DNA from: Macrotrachela quadricornifera | Taxonomy: Eukaryota; Rotifera; Eurotatoria; Philodinida; Philodinidae | Assembly: GCA_022393335.1 (NCBI GenBank) | Contig: JAJEKB010020949.1 | Span: forward strand, 962,656-1,026,655 | Direction: 5' to 3' | Length of the DNA stretch: 64,000 bases | Shown here: one piece after another, positions 48,318 to 59,148 of the stretch | Numbering within the stretch: the first letter of the stretch is position 1 | Layout: each line of letters begins with the position of its first letter | The notes under the pieces: model-generated | Told to the model about the DNA's origin: nothing | The model's input: the letters and a program-made list of their open reading frames with translations, nothing else | The model's database searches: none | Program-made: the position numbers and the translations under genes

Positions 48318-49680
48318 CTACCTTCTGTAAAATAATAATTTGTACTATGCAGTTACCAACACTCATTGATATAGGTAAAAACAGTCGTATCATGACAAAG
48401 AACAGATAAAATATAAGAAGGCTGCTCAGGAACGAAACAAAAAACAAATATCGTACGATGTTTGATGATAATCGTTCGATGTCAGGCGATGATCATCATT
48501 CTGCATTTGGTTGGTCCTATTATAATGAGAGTGTTGCGTGAAATATTCTTGCAATTACGCTCTTTAAATGCTTGTTATTGTTATCTATCATATAAAATTC
48601 TTTTAGTGCATTGATAAAAAGATGAAAGATTCTTACTAAAATTGTAGATTGAACACACAGTTATCTTTTTATCTCTTTCTCTCTGTGTTGTTAATACATA
48701 CTTTTTAACGGACGTTAATATATTGTCATGATCATACGAACTAAATGATTTCATATACAAATAATCTTTATTCGTTTTCTGTTATGCGTTATTGAAAAAA
48801 TGATAACTTTTTATTTAGTTCGATTAGGAGTGAAGTGGAAAACAAGAGAATTGAGAAAAATTCTACGTAGGCATGCACAAAACTAAAACCCTTTGAGAGT
48901 TTGATGCTAATACTAATAGAATAAGTTAAACATCAGTTTTTAGCGACTCTCTGGTAGTCATATCGGTAACTTGTTGAAGGTTAACTGCAGGTTCTATGTG
49001 CACCTATTCAGAGACTACTTAGAGATAATATCTATAGCTCTTTGGAGACTATTTTTTGTTGGTATCTATAACTTGTCAAAATCCATATAGGAGTGATATG
49101 TGTAATTCTTCCAGGGCTATTTCAAAGTTGTATATTGAAATTTTCAAAAGAAAAAACAATTTTTGTGTGATCTTCTCTAGAACAATATATAGAACAGAAA
49201 AGTTTAAGACTTTCAAACTTTTCAGATTACAAAATCAGGTTCTTGAATCTTCATCCTCAAAAAGAGCATTCTTTAATCATTGAGAGTCAAAATCAAAAAT
49301 AGGCTGCCCTTGTTGATTCTTCTCCAAAAGATCTCTGGAGAGTCCCTATAGATTTCCTATGAAATTGCTAGAGATTTTCCAGTTTACAGAGCGTAAAGAC
49401 AGAATGAAAAACTATCTGGGGAATCTCCATATAGAAACTCTACAAGGAGTTTTCTTTTTCTAATTTAATTCTATTAACTGCATAAACGTTTCGAATAAAT
49501 ACTAATATAACATATTTTTAAATACAGTCATATGCTTAGCTGTAGAAACGCTTGGCTGGTACAAAAAGAAGAAAGAATCTGAAGTAAAAGTATTAGATAT
49601 TTTTGTTTCAAACTAGAAAGTAAAATCAAAACGCATTTATTTTCGAAGACAATATCTGTACATACTGTGAATTAAGAGAG
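48318..49680. other. Intergenic stretch
   Basis: No gene recognised. 48960-49440 contains loosely repeated GAGACTA, TCTATAG and AGAGTC words, perhaps an eroded minisatellite. Confidence 0.4.
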
Positions 49681-50417
49681 GGTCCATGAGACTATCGAAC
49701 ATCGCCATACTCTCGAAAATTTTGACCTATATTTTTTATTATTGAAAACGATAGGTCATGGCTTGAAACTAAAAACTACCAAGTTTCAGCTTAATCTGTC
49801 AGTTCCTTCAGGAGTTATGAAGATTACATTTATCACACGTTAATTGACTTTTGACGAATATCATATTTTCACTATCTGCAAAGTATCAGCAACTTTTTTT
49901 GAAAAATAGTATACTCCAGAGATATGGTTTATACATCAGATTGTAGAGTAGGTGTGTTATAGTTACTTTACTTTTGAAAAAAGTAACTAAGTAAAGTAAC
50001 TATTTTAGTTACCTAGTTACTAGTAAAGTAACGGTAAAGTAACACCCCTAATTCACAATATTATGTAGACACTTTTATATTTAGTAGTCAGAATTATGTT
50101 TCCGGTTTCTAAAAACAGACAAATAGACAGTTTTGTAGAACGCATCTCACTCTACAATTTGATGTATAAACTATATCTCTTGAGTGGACTATTTTTTGAA
50201 AAAAGTTGCTGATACTTTGCAGATAGTGAAAATATGGTATTCGTCAAAAGTCGATTAAACTGTGATAAATATAATCTTCATAACTCCTGAAGGAACTGAC
50301 AGATTAAGCTGAAACTTGGTAGTTTTTAGTTTCAAGCCATGGCCTATCGTTTTCAATAATAAAAACTATAAGTCAAAATTTTCGAGAGTATGGCGATGTT
50401 CGATGGTCTCGTGGACC
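49681..50417. repeat. Foldback element, 737 bp, about 267-bp arms
   Basis: The left arm 49681-49947 and the right arm to 50417 are reverse complements at about 93 percent by eye, starting GGTCCATGAGACTATCGAAC and its complement. The loop contains a run of AGTAAC/GTTACT words (49960-50032) that can itself fold. It is non-coding. Confidence 0.88.
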
Positions 50418-51258
50418 ATCTGTTAATAATGAAAATGTTTTTTTTTATTTTGTAGTAAATAACGTCTTCATATTCTATAAAATAAATTTGAAAGAAGTTT
50501 TTTCGAAACCTTTTCTCTAGATTTATGCTTTAAACTAAAGTAAAGATTGCAACAATTACTTTTTGAATTAAATTTACAATCCTCCAAAAACATTTATAAA
50601 CTCCATTGAATTCAGTTTATAGATCCTAACAAATAACTATCAGTTCAATTAAATCTAATCTATTTACTATGATTTATTTTTCAAATTAGTTCAGATCAAT
50701 ATTCATTAGAAAAATTTTTTAAATTTCTTAATTACTATGATACTGCTCAAATATTTAAATAATAATCATCTGAAGATTATTTTGTAAAAGGTATCATCAA
50801 ATTATAATAAATTCTAAAATATTTTTGTATTCTTCAGCATTATCTCTAATTTTTATGTTTCAATTGAGTTGATGGAAAGAGAAAAGTATCGTTTGAAGTG
50901 TTGTAAAGCATGGACTTTTCATCTGATTGGCTCGTTACTTCTATATGAATTGAGCCTATTGTCTTTGATTCACATGTTTGGTTCACTTCAGTCGACCAAG
51001 AGTTAATGTAGCTTATCTCAACCGTAAATTTCTCAGATACTTGTAGAACTAGCGCCATCTGGAACACATTTTTCTTCATTCGTCGCATACTATATATCGC
51101 TGGAAAATGATTCGAATTTATTCAAACCCAAAAGAAACAAAAGATTTATATTTTGTAAATTTTGCATTGTATAATTTTTGTTTTATTCTACTAAAACTTG
51201 TTTTTGATTCGTTATTCGATGAGCTACAAAACCATTGAATCAAATAGTATGTTTTTGA
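50418..51258. other. Intergenic spacer
   Basis: AT-rich. The frame at 50846-51088 on the minus strand is unsupported. Confidence 0.35.
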
Positions 51259-51364
51259 ACAAAGAAAAACGACATGTTGTTTTTCTTTGTTGTAACTGAA
51301 TATATATCACAAGCACAATCTATCTTGCAAGATAGATTGTGCTTGTGATATATATTCAGTTACA
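51259..51364. repeat. Two adjacent palindromes, the second perfect over 74 bp
   Basis: 51291-51364 is a perfect palindrome (37-nt arms with no loop, centre TTGC-AA), so either strand can fold entirely on itself. Immediately before it, 51259-51292 forms a near-perfect hairpin (CAAAGAAAAACGACA against TGTTGTTTTTCTTTG). The pair lies about 50-150 bp upstream of the gene at 51412. Confidence 0.95.
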
Positions 51365-51411
51365 TTTTAACTATTGATTGTAATCAATTGCAATTATTCT
51401 TTCAGAGATTT

Positions 51412-52859
51412 ATGGCAAGTAATACGGTATCAGATCAACAATTGGTGAATACATTGCTATCTGAATTGTGTGAAAACAAGTTAATAGAATATGGAATCAC
51501 GATTCCCCGTACATAAGCATAATTTTATGGTGAAATGCGACAATGTGAATAAAATTAGTTAAGTTGATTTATCCAACTCGGTGGTATTTCAAGCTGGATT
51601 ATCACTTATCGAAGTACTCTTACAACATGATGAGATGAACTATCGTCTAAAAGATCATTTCTACCCAGCAAACCACAAAATTTTTTATGAAGAAAAAGTA
51701 AGTTACAATTAGTAACAGACATCGAAATTCGATCGAAATGTCTAATAATATTGATTCCAAATTCTGAGATAGTAGTTAGAATAGTGGAGTCATTTTGAAT
51801 AATTATATACATTCACATCAGCTATCAAGCACGATAATGAAGTTTACTAAGTTTTATTATCTATTTTTTTCAGGTATTGAATGATGATGAAAAACGCGAG
51901 CTCAAATCCTATATTCTCGATAAGACAAACTGGCCTATAATCAACTTGACAGAAAATACTGTATTAAAAAAAAATTGTCAATGCAAAAGATGGAAGAAAC
52001 GGTGTCTATGGTTTATTTGAAACACCAGGTGACCTTCGTATTAATTTACAGGTATATCATTTTCTCGAACTTTTCATTTACTGTTGCTCTGTTTTATGAT
52101 AGTCGATTACAGAAGCCTTCAAAAATCGGGAGCCAGTAGAATTTCTTCAACAATGTTATGCTTTCATGATTGCCATGAAACCCTTACATGAATTTGGTCA
52201 TCATACATATTTTAGTGTGGGAAGGAATTATTTGTATAGGAAATATGGAATACTATTAGATGAATCAACAGCAACACCACGAGGTAATATCAGAATATAA
52301 TCGATGCCTTGTTCTATAATTGATATGTCGTTCTGTTCATTTTAGGATTATTTCGTGGTAAGAGTGGTAACCATTTGGAATACCGAATTCTGGGTCTTCT
52401 TTTATCACATTATGGTTCCGCCTCCATCTGTATGAATGTGAGTAATGGATTGGGATCATTACCAAATTTTCCGATGAGATTTGTTTTTTTTTAGATTAAA
52501 GGTATCACTGGTATGCATAAAGATGATTCACACATGTGTTTACTCAGTGATTCATTTATTACAAAAATGTTCAGTTCCAAAACATACGACAGAAGTGGTA
52601 TGGTTTTACTTTTTTTTTGATTCCTTTATGTCTAGTCTTGTTGATGGATGATAAACTCGATCCAGATTGGCTGCACTATACAGAAGAAGAATATGATCTC
52701 CTTCAACCATACCAGAATGGAAAACGAGCTGATGATGTACGTTTATTCTCTACGTACGACGATGATGGAACAGTTGTTAAAGAGTTGAGATTTGACGAAA
52801 ATGTTGATGAGCAAGAAGTTTCTCTTTTTGTCGCTATGTCAGATAAACATGTTTGTTAA
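51412..52859 (+). CDS. Multi-exon protein of unknown function, one probable frameshift
   Basis: Likely exons: 51412-51508, 51564-51696, about 51877-52050, about 52095-52285, about 52346-52438, about 52495-52600 and about 52660-52859, with short GT-AG introns. The protein of roughly 330 residues is soluble and acidic towards the C-terminus, with stretches like LSLIEVLLQHDEMNYRL, CYAFMIAMKPLHEFGHHTY, GLFRGKSGNHLEYRILGLLL, HKDDSHMCLLSDSFI and LDPDWLHYTEEEYDLLQPY. I recognise no family or catalytic motif. The third exon contains a nine-A run at 51966-51974; one base too many there breaks the frame, while both sides are clearly coding (DKTNWPIINLTENTV before, VNAKDGRNGVYGLF after). A CTTTCAG just before the first ATG could be a splice acceptor, so an upstream exon is possible. 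Confidence 0.65.
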
Positions 52860-53284
52860 GCGCTTTTTTATGATTATGTGTGTCACGTATTGAAAAGAAT
52901 ATATAAATGAAAAGTTTATTAGACAACCAAAAAATATATATTACGTAACATACAATATATTATAATGTAATATAGAAAAGGTCAATGTCAAGTATAACGT
53001 TTTATTGACCTTGATTAACAATAACGAATATATGAGTTGAGATAAAGAAATCAAAGAACGATAGAAAACAATACATACATGTATACCTTATTGGCATGCT
53101 GCTAAGTAGAATGAAAGAAATAAGGAATCAACGGAAACGAAAAGAAAGAAAACTAAAAACAACAATAATAAATGTCACTACACTACAATGTGAAGTACAT
53201 AAAGTGATTAAATATAAACTAATTAAACTGTTTTAATCGATTTCAATGGGCATGTACTCATACAATTCTAAGAGTTTATTAAAA
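52860..53284. other. Convergent intergenic spacer
   Basis: 3' flanks of two converging genes. AT-rich, no other feature. Confidence 0.4.
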
Positions 53285-54330
53285 TTAATTATCGACTTCG
53301 CTGGAATTGAGATTATGTTCATGAAGTTGATTATCTTGATTAATAATTGAGTTTGAATTATTATCGATTTGATTGGATGTATTAATTGGATTTTGCTGAT
53401 TATTAAATGCATGATTTCTTTCATTATCAATTGGTTGTTGAATAAAAGTATTATAATTTGTTTTTCGATGTTTGAAAACTCGTGAAACAATTAATGGACT
53501 ATTTTCCATTCTACTACTCTGTTCTAAATCTCGATATCTTGTTGCAGAATAGAAAAGGACCACTAAACCAGTCATAATGGCATAAAATATAGAAAACATA
53601 ATAAAAGTTTCATATTGAATTCGTTCGAGAAGTATTGAAACAAGAAATGAAATAGCACAATTCGCTGCCCAACTACCAGCTGTTGTTAATGATGATGCTT
53701 TTGCTCGCATCGTTAATGGATAAATTTTTGTACAATATATTCATGGAACAGGTCCCCAACTAAATGCAAAACCTCCAACAAATATATAAATAAAGATTAT
53801 AATTGTCCATGATACTGAATGTTTTTCTAAAATATAAGTAACAAAACCTGTTCGAGGATCAATTTCTTTATGCACACAACTAACGATAAGAACGGCTACA
53901 ATAAACATTGATATAGACATAATTATAGCACCAGTTATAAGTAAAACTCTTCGTCCTAATTTATCAATGTAAATTTTGTTGGAATAGTAGCAATAACATT
54001 GACACATCCATTAATTCCTGTTACTAAGAGTGAAAATGATTCGGCACTATTAGGGAAAATTTGTTTGAAAATGATTGGTGCATAATACATTGTAGAATTA
54101 ATACCAGTTAATTGTTGAAATACTTGAATTTCAATACCCAAAAGAAATGGACGAAGAAGTGGAACATGAAAAAGTTGACGATAGGATGCGATTTCATTTT
54201 CACGAAAATCTCTAAGTTCATCTTGCATTCGCTTTATTTCATCTTCTATTTCAGTAGGTGGGCGAATCATCTAAAAAACGTTTCTTGCTTCATCCATTAT
54301 CCATTTCAAAATAGAATGTACTCCACTGTT
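53285..54330 (-). pseudogene. MFS sugar transporter, C-terminal half, with frame breaks
   Basis: Minus-strand sequence encodes the central loop and TM7-TM12 of a hexose-type major facilitator (SLC2/HXT-like). The loop region MIRPPTEIEDEIKRM is followed by GIEIQVFQQLTGIN with MYYAPIIF (TM7), then the signature KLGRRVLL (TM8-TM9), then FAFSWGPVP with IYCTKIYPLTMRAKA (the GPVPW...E..P..RAKA motif), then TM11-TM12 and an Asn/Gln-rich tail of about 70 residues. Three breaks: a TAG just before MIRPP (54273-54271; alternatively a splice acceptor), a one-base loss near 53971-53977 before YIDKLG, and a TGA at 53743-53741 exactly where the invariant Trp of GPVPW belongs. The N-terminal half with PESPRWL is missing: a foldback repeat begins where it should continue. 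Confidence 0.85.
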
Positions 54331-54996
54331 TTTGCATAACTCGAGAACGTATGCAGCTAGAAACCTACAGTTTTTATTGATCAAAAGAGGAGACGAGGGC
54401 ACGTCTTTTTCTCTTATATTATATAAGACGAAATTCTTTTAAAACTAATTATCTTTGAGAAACATGCAAAAGAATGCAAGAAAGTAACCTGTCATCTCGA
54501 TGAAATTTTGATTTTGACCGTTGATTTAGATAGAGGAACTTGGGATCTATAGTTCAAGATAGAATGCAAAGGGTTCTCTTTCTGTATTCTAACGTTGAGC
54601 AAATGCAATCATGTATTTACATACGCAAAAAATAGAGAATTTTAATGATCTTTTACTAAGTTTTTGCATTTTTTGTTATAATAGCTGGACATTTCGATGA
54701 AAATGCAAGAAAAAGTAGGAAAGTGTATTGTATCTTGAACTATAGATCTCAAGTTCCTCAATCTAAACCAACGGTCAAAATCAAAATTTCATCGAGATGA
54801 CAGGTTACTTTCTTGCATTCTTTTGCATGTTTCTCAAAGATAATTAGTTTTAAAAGAATTTCGTCTTATATAATATAAGAGAAAAAGACGTGCCCTCGTC
54901 TCCTCTTTTGATCAATAAAAACTGTAGGTTTCTAGCTGCTTACGTTCTCGAGTTATTCAAAAAACAGTGGAGCACATTCTATTTTGAAATGAATAA
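54296..54996. repeat. Nearly perfect foldback repeat, about 700 bp, at the transporter breakpoint
   Basis: Arms of about 250-300 bp are reverse complements at roughly 97 percent by eye over the core (54330-54570 against 54730-54960), with ends ATTTCAAAATAGAATGT and complement. The left arm overlaps the last bases of transporter coding similarity (ILKW). High identity points to recent formation. The centre is AT-rich and non-coding. Confidence 0.9.
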
Positions 54997-55187
54997 TAAT
55001 TAAAAAAATATATTATCTTCAATAATTGAATCAATTTTTTCTGGGTGAGAATTTTTTTGATCACCGAATTGTTTAAGTACATATTAAAGAGCTTTATTTT
55101 ATAGAACATAATGTACAAGAAAAACTCATATGATAAGCAAATTTAACGAACAGTTTTTCTACAATCTTAATGATATCTATTTGTAAC

Positions 55188-55660
55188 TTAAGGCTGTGCT
55201 AAGTTTCTTACGATCTCCTTTTGTTTTCCGTTTCCCTAATGGTTGAATACGTGTTTGATCGCTAACTTGATATAAATTAAATTTAATCACCAAACCAACA
55301 GAATGTTTACATGAATATTCTTTTAACCCAACTGGATAGGTGCATGATTCTAATGGCGCGACTATCCAACATGACTGTAGTTAGATAAAAATATCATCAG
55401 CCGTAGACCATTGACCATTGAAGTAGATACTTAACCAGTGGGAGGGTGCTGTTTTGTTATTAGATGATGGAACCACGTAGAAATTGCCATACCAATGATG
55501 AATATTGTTATAATCAATATTTACGGCTCATTTATATGTTACTGGCTCACAGTTCGACGTGATGGATGTATGAGAGGCAAATGGAATACTTTCACAGTAT
55601 TCAGACCAATCTTTCAGCATCGATTCAATCTTTGGACGGATTGTCCTCAATTTCTGTTAT
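55188..55660 (-). pseudogene. Fragment of an unknown protein with two in-frame stops
   Basis: One minus-strand frame reads DWSEYCESIPFASHTSI, then after a TGA NIHHWYGNFYVVPSSNN and HWLSIYFNGQWSTADDI, then after a TAA CWIVAPLESCTYPVG and YSCKHSVGLVIKF. Cys, Trp and Tyr spacing looks like an extracellular domain, and composition is protein-like throughout. I do not recognise the family. Introns cannot remove both stops obviously, so I call it a pseudogene. Confidence 0.45.
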
Positions 55661-55719
55661 ATGTTCTATTTTCTTCTTTGTCTATTCTCTGCGAGAGAAA
55701 TTTCCATAGTTGGTAAATT

Positions 55720-55870
55720 TGGGTGATCAAAAATATCTTTTCTCGGTGATCACTTGTATCTAAAAAAATCGGTGATCATTAGTACCTTTTTTTTTCTACT
55801 TTTGACGTTTTAAATTTTGAGGTTATCAAAAGCATCTTTTTTCGGTGATCAAAAGGATATTTTTTCATTT
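55720..55870. repeat. Short degenerate tandem repeat (CGGTGATCAAAAGTATCTTTTT)
   Basis: About five variants of GGTGATCAnnnGTATCTTTT occur with changing spacing between 55720 and 55870. Confidence 0.6.
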
Positions 55871-57044
55871 TTTCTCGTATTCACGGAAAAATCTCTTTTA
55901 ATCATATTTAAGATCATTTTTTTTACATGGACATCGAAAGCGAGCAATAAATACACGTGAATATATTCTAAGACTACGAGAATAGAAGCAACAGTATTGA
56001 GAAGTACATCGAACAAATTATGTAAATAATAAACATTTTTTATAAAGATACGAAAGTATTAATTTAGTTCTACTATATAATGTTTAAAACATCATTTATT
56101 ACGTAAAATATGTATTTCAACGAAAGTATCTATTGGGTTATATGATGTATGTGAGACAAAATTGGCGATACGGCTATGTGATATGTTTTATTCAAGAGTA
56201 TAATAACAGATATATTTTTCACTTCATTGATTTATCTGCTTGTGGTAGACAGTAACGATCAACAAATGAAACAAATAAAAGGAAAGAATGAAAAGGTACA
56301 GTTTCTATTTAGTGGTAATGAGAGAATGAAAAAGCGTTAAATGAGTATCGTTTAATATAATCTGTAATCCTTGATATAAAAAATGCAAGATAAATCAAGC
56401 ATAAAATATAGTATTACAAAAAAAGGTATCACAAGCCGTTATAGGCTACTCGTTAGTTATAAAAGCAATGTAGGAAGAATGTATTTTAATGATATGATTG
56501 TTGTTAGTTGTTCAATCATCCATCATTATAAATAATTTTGAAAATAGCATTCACATATGTACATTGCAATATATATATGAATTTATTTTTCATTATATTG
56601 AAATTCAATATTCACTCAAAATGACGGTAAGTCAACTTAATTCACGTGTAACGTTGATAAATTCATGATTTTATTACCTTTTTAAATCAAACAATCGAGA
56701 AAAAAATCCATCAAAGATTCTTGTACATTCATACAAGGCCGTATGAAAAATCGTCATCAAAGCGATCTTACACGAAGATTCATGCTAATCTGTATATAAA
56801 AGTCAACAAGAGGATCTTATTTGATCATATAAGATCGTATTTCTTAATCTTTTTACAATAATCTATATAGTTTAGGGTTCTATCCTTTATAAATCAGAGC
56901 TAGAACGAAAGTATTAGTACTTGTACTTGAAAGAAAGGACTTGACACTTGTGCTTATACTTTCAGAGAAGTATTTGGTACTCAGACTTGTACTTCAAGAT
57001 GAGTATTTTTGTACTTAAGCTTCAATTACAAAACAATGTCCTTG
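55871..57044. other. Gene-free spacer
   Basis: AT-rich; 56900-57010 has repeated GTACTTGTACTT and GAAAGTATTTG words that recur after the following array (57440-57530) and so flank it. Confidence 0.45.
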
Positions 57045-57415
57045 TTTGCATAGGTTCTCAAGAGCTCTCATATAGTAGACCTATAGATCCTCAAGGTCTA
57101 TCCTATAGAGGTATTCATGGATTCTCAAGAGTTAACCTATGCGGTTACCCGAAGATTCTCGACATCTTTTCTACGGTGATACTCATAGATCCTCAAGCAC
57201 TATCTTATGGTGTTACCCATAGATCCTTAACGGCTATCGTATAAAGGTATCTATAGATCCCGAAGGTCTGCCCTGTAGAGGTATTCATAGGTTCTAAAGA
57301 TCTATCCCATGATGATACACATAGACCCTTATGGTCTATAATATGGGTTATCTGTAGATCCCCAAAAGCTATAATATTGAGGTACCCATAGGTTCTCAAA
57401 GCCTATAAATGATTG
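57045..57415. repeat. Tandem array of a roughly 40-bp unit (CATAGATCCTCAAGGTCTAT)
   Basis: About nine diverged copies of a 40-41 bp unit, each with CATAGATCCTCAAGGTCTAT-like and TATAGAGGTATYCATAG-like halves. Open frames through it (56948-57244 plus, 57205-57399 minus) follow from the repeat and are not taken as genes. Confidence 0.8.
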
Positions 57416-59148
57416 AAGTAGAATTTAACATAACTCGATATACGTATAAGAGTATAGATAAAAGTATTTGTACTTTTATTTCGAGAGAAATACTTTCGTA
57501 ATTAGATTTTAAATGAAAGTATTTGTATTCTAAGTTAATAAAACTAATCACATTCAAAGCATGACAATGTCATGCTCAGACTACCAAATTTAAAATATGA
57601 AATGTCCTTGATGTGTATTGATGAAGATATTTAGTTTTTTAAGTATTTAGAATATAGGTGTAAATACTAAAGAATTATTCGCATTAGGTTTTTTTTTCTA
57701 ATATAGTAGACAGATTTTTTCCGATAATAAATATTCAAAATGTTGCTTAAACATTTTACAGCATTAATACCATATTTACGATGATGTTATATTAAAGTTA
57801 GGTACTATATTAGTGGGAATTATTTATCAACTTCTCACTTAACTAGTAGGTAGTAGTAATAAAAGTGATTTTTGAATGAAGTACAAATTATAAATGCTCG
57901 TACTTTATATTTAATGATTGTAACCTGTAGCACGACTAGGAAGTAATGGTATTAGCACACTAAAATTACGGATATCTTCCATGTGAGGCGTTTCTCAAGC
58001 AGAGAACCTATTAATTAGAACTATGATAATACCTAATTTTGACAGATTATTCTCTCCAATAGTATTAATGTTGTAAACATTTGAGCAGAATCTTGAATAT
58101 TCATTATGAGAAAAATCAGTTTGCTATATTTATAAAAAAGTTCAATTTAAATGATTTTCTTGTATTTATATCTATATTCTAAATATTTTAAAAATTAATT
58201 ATCTCAATTAGACTGCCCAAGAGTATCTCATACTGTAAGTTTGATAGTTTCAAGACGAAAGTGTTATTTTGATTCGAACATGATCATTCTTACTAACTTA
58301 CAATACGAATACCATCATTGTAATATATACTAAACAAACCATTTATTAACATTTCATGTCGAAATTTTATCGATGAATTAAAAACCCATGGTCAAAATAG
58401 TTAAGTTCCTCGTATACCTTTTATTATAGTTATGGCACTACTCTGTTATTATTGCTAGTCGAAATACACATAAATTTGAAAACAGTAGAAGATGTAAAAT
58501 AATTTTATGAATCTATTCATCATTCAGGGGTAGCATGGATGGAATTATTAAAAGCACCTAGATTTTGATAATTAAATAAATACATATAGAACAGCAGAAA
58601 AGAGAATCTTCTTTTGTATCAATCAATGTAGAAGACAAAAAAAACATGAAGTTGAGTTTTTTCTAACTCCTATCAACATAAAATATGTACCATAATTGGT
58701 TATGTTATTTATGTGAGTGGGATGAGTCCTGCATAAAATTCATTTGACTTCTACAATGTATTGTACAAATGTCTAATGTCAGTTGCGATGAAATAAATTC
58801 CACTCGTTTTTTTTTTATTATATGAACTTTATTCTTCATCTTGTTCACGGAAAGATTATTATTACGATCGAATTTATATTCGTTTAGCAAGAAAAATTAT
58901 TCGAGAATAATGAGTTTTTGTTAAGTAGTTATTAGTCACTATGATTATTCCCTGAGAAATAGTCTAGACATTAAAATACAGAATAAAAGACAAAGCTAAC
59001 CTTGAAAAATATATTCTTTGAAATGAATTTTTTATACAAAATATTCTAGATAATATTGAATTCATTGACTGAAAAAAAAACAATTTAGCCTTTCGCTTTA
59101 ATTTTTACTTCAGACTAAATCTGTTTGCAACACGAATATCAAAATAAA
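57416..59148. other. Gene-free spacer upstream of the amine oxidase
   Basis: AT-rich with no supported frame. The region just before 59149 should contain the amine oxidase promoter; no element is named. Confidence 0.45.

Noticed and set aside
53233..53490. Second minus-strand frame at the transporter 3' end
   Set aside because: It overlaps the transporter tail in another frame with Ile-rich low-complexity sequence.
17540..53743. Reassigned genetic code (TGA as Trp)
   Set aside because: Genes here end with TGA normally (for example 40252-40254) and use TGG for Trp throughout; one of the three internal TGA sites likely replaces Leu.
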